Positions 15,600 to 16,187 of a DNA stretch of 16,187 nt are shown in pieces. Location: contig PBQX02000048.1 in the NCBI GenBank assembly GCA_002725175.2, positions 1 to 16,187 on the forward strand, given 5' to 3'. Source of the stretch: CACKLF01 sp002725175 (GTDB lineage Bacteria; Pseudomonadota; Alphaproteobacteria; Rhodobacterales; Rhodobacteraceae). The notes beneath the pieces are model-generated. The model ran no database searches. It was not told the DNA's origin and saw only the letters and a program-made list of their open reading frames with translations. Made by a program: the position numbers and the translations under genes. Within the stretch, counting starts at the first letter, position 1, and each line of letters begins with the position of its first letter.

Positions 15600-16148
15600 T
15601 TAAATCTCCCTATTGGAAACAATTGATGACTTTGATAGCTCTGTTAAAATATTTTTAACAATGTCGCGCTTTGTATCTCGATTTGTAGACTGAATTGTAA
15701 GATCCGCCTGACAGTAATATTGGGACCTGTCGGCTATAAGTTTTTCCAATTTCTGCCTCCCATTGTCATCATTAATTAAGGGCCTATTATGCTTGCTTAA
15801 ACTTACCCTTGCCCACAAAGTTTCAATATCACACATCAAATAGATGGTAAAAAAATTTCTCCGGAGAAAATTTCTGACCTTTAATGATGTTATTGCCCCT
15901 CCTCCCGTAGCCAAAATTATTTTATTTTCTAGACTTAAATTTAAAATTAAACGCTCTTCCTTATTCCTAAAATATGCCTCACCAAACTTCTCAAAAATTT
16001 CAGATATACTTAACCCTAATTCATCAATAATAGCACCGTCGGTATCAATGAACTTGCATTCCAATTGTCCTTTTAACATTTTTCCGACTGACGATTTTCC
16101 AGAACCCATCAGTCCAATCAATGCAATAGGTTTTAAAAGAATCGCCAT
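15600..16148 (-). CDS. aroK: Shikimate kinase
   Basis: Phosphorylates shikimate at the 3-hydroxyl using ATP, fifth step of the shikimate pathway; cytosolic monomer. The 182-residue protein shows the P-loop GLMGSGKS (12-19), the shikimate/Mg-binding DTD (35-37), EAYFRNKE (57-64) with the substrate Arg61, GGGA (82-85), the lid arginine in NRPL (121-124) and an adenine-contact arginine in RSQYY (141-145). It is translationally coupled to aroB. The ATG at 16148 has no obvious Shine-Dalgarno sequence, and only 39 bases remain upstream, in which I see no confident promoter or other gene. Confidence 0.97.
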   Translation of the reverse strand: MAILLKPIALIGLMGSGKSSVGKMLKGQLECKFIDTDGAIIDELGLSISEIFEKFGEAYFRNKEERLILNLSLENKIILATGGGAITSLKVRNFLRRNFFTIYLMCDIETLWARVSLSKHNRPLINDDNGRQKLEKLIADRSQYYCQADLTIQSTNRDTKRDIVKNILTELSKSSIVSNREI

Positions 16149-16187
16149 GCCCGAAGAATATCAGAATTCACTAACCAGTTGTATTGA

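Noticed and set aside
1..16187. CRISPR arrays, insertion sequences, integrase sites or phage genes
   Set aside because: No spaced direct repeats, transposase motifs or terminal inverted repeats were seen; the tRNA at the left edge is not followed by an integrase.

Overview
The window is an AT-rich stretch of an alphaproteobacterial chromosome. The evidence is a eukaryote-like homodimeric NADP-dependent isocitrate dehydrogenase, the order recA-alaS beside icd, a Ppx/GppA-rlmE-guaB-rsmB-like operon, an alphaproteobacterial type SOS box (GAAC-N7-GAAC) upstream of recA, and a tRNA whose 5' half matches tRNA-Trp. The low GC and compact spacing would suit a marine, streamlined lineage, but the sequence alone does not settle the clade. 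There are no mobile elements, CRISPR arrays or phage genes.

Layout. (1) Positions 1-32: 5' part of a minus-strand tRNA, probably tRNA-Trp, cut by the window edge. A divergent AT-rich spacer separates it from icd. (2) 210-1430: icd on the plus strand, converging on alaS with a 7-bp gap. (3) 1438-5363: alaS and recA on the minus strand, with an SOS box upstream of recA. (4) 5490-10041: a tight minus-strand operon, read right to left: Ppx/GppA phosphatase, rlmE (23S rRNA 2'-O-methyltransferase), guaB (IMP dehydrogenase), RsmB/NOP-family rRNA m5C methyltransferase. (5) 10042-10280: a divergent regulatory spacer, containing an inverted repeat whose distal arm covers the next gene's Shine-Dalgarno sequence. 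(6) 10281-14442: a plus-strand four-gene cassette made of a small 'virulence factor' family protein (PF13769-like), a MetF-like methylenetetrahydrofolate reductase, a methyltetrahydrofolate:corrinoid methyltransferase, and a 2Fe-2S/ASKHA corrinoid-activating ATPase. (7) 14493-16148: aroK-aroB on the minus strand, converging on the cassette.

The cassette is the most interesting part. It has the two folate enzymes and the reductive activator of a B12-dependent one-carbon route, but the window holds no corrinoid-binding protein and no substrate:corrinoid methyltransferase. The likely inferred role is passing methyl groups from a methylated compound through a corrinoid protein to tetrahydrofolate, and then oxidising methyl-THF to methylene-THF. 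The small first gene has no established function and its linkage suggests a partner role. The remaining genes are housekeeping: TCA cycle, translation, DNA repair, GTP synthesis, rRNA methylation and the shikimate pathway.

Thirty-six ambiguous bases (N) all lie between 6431 and 10792. Of the 33 inside genes, 21 fall at third codon positions, so the consensus there probably merges related strains rather than carrying random errors.
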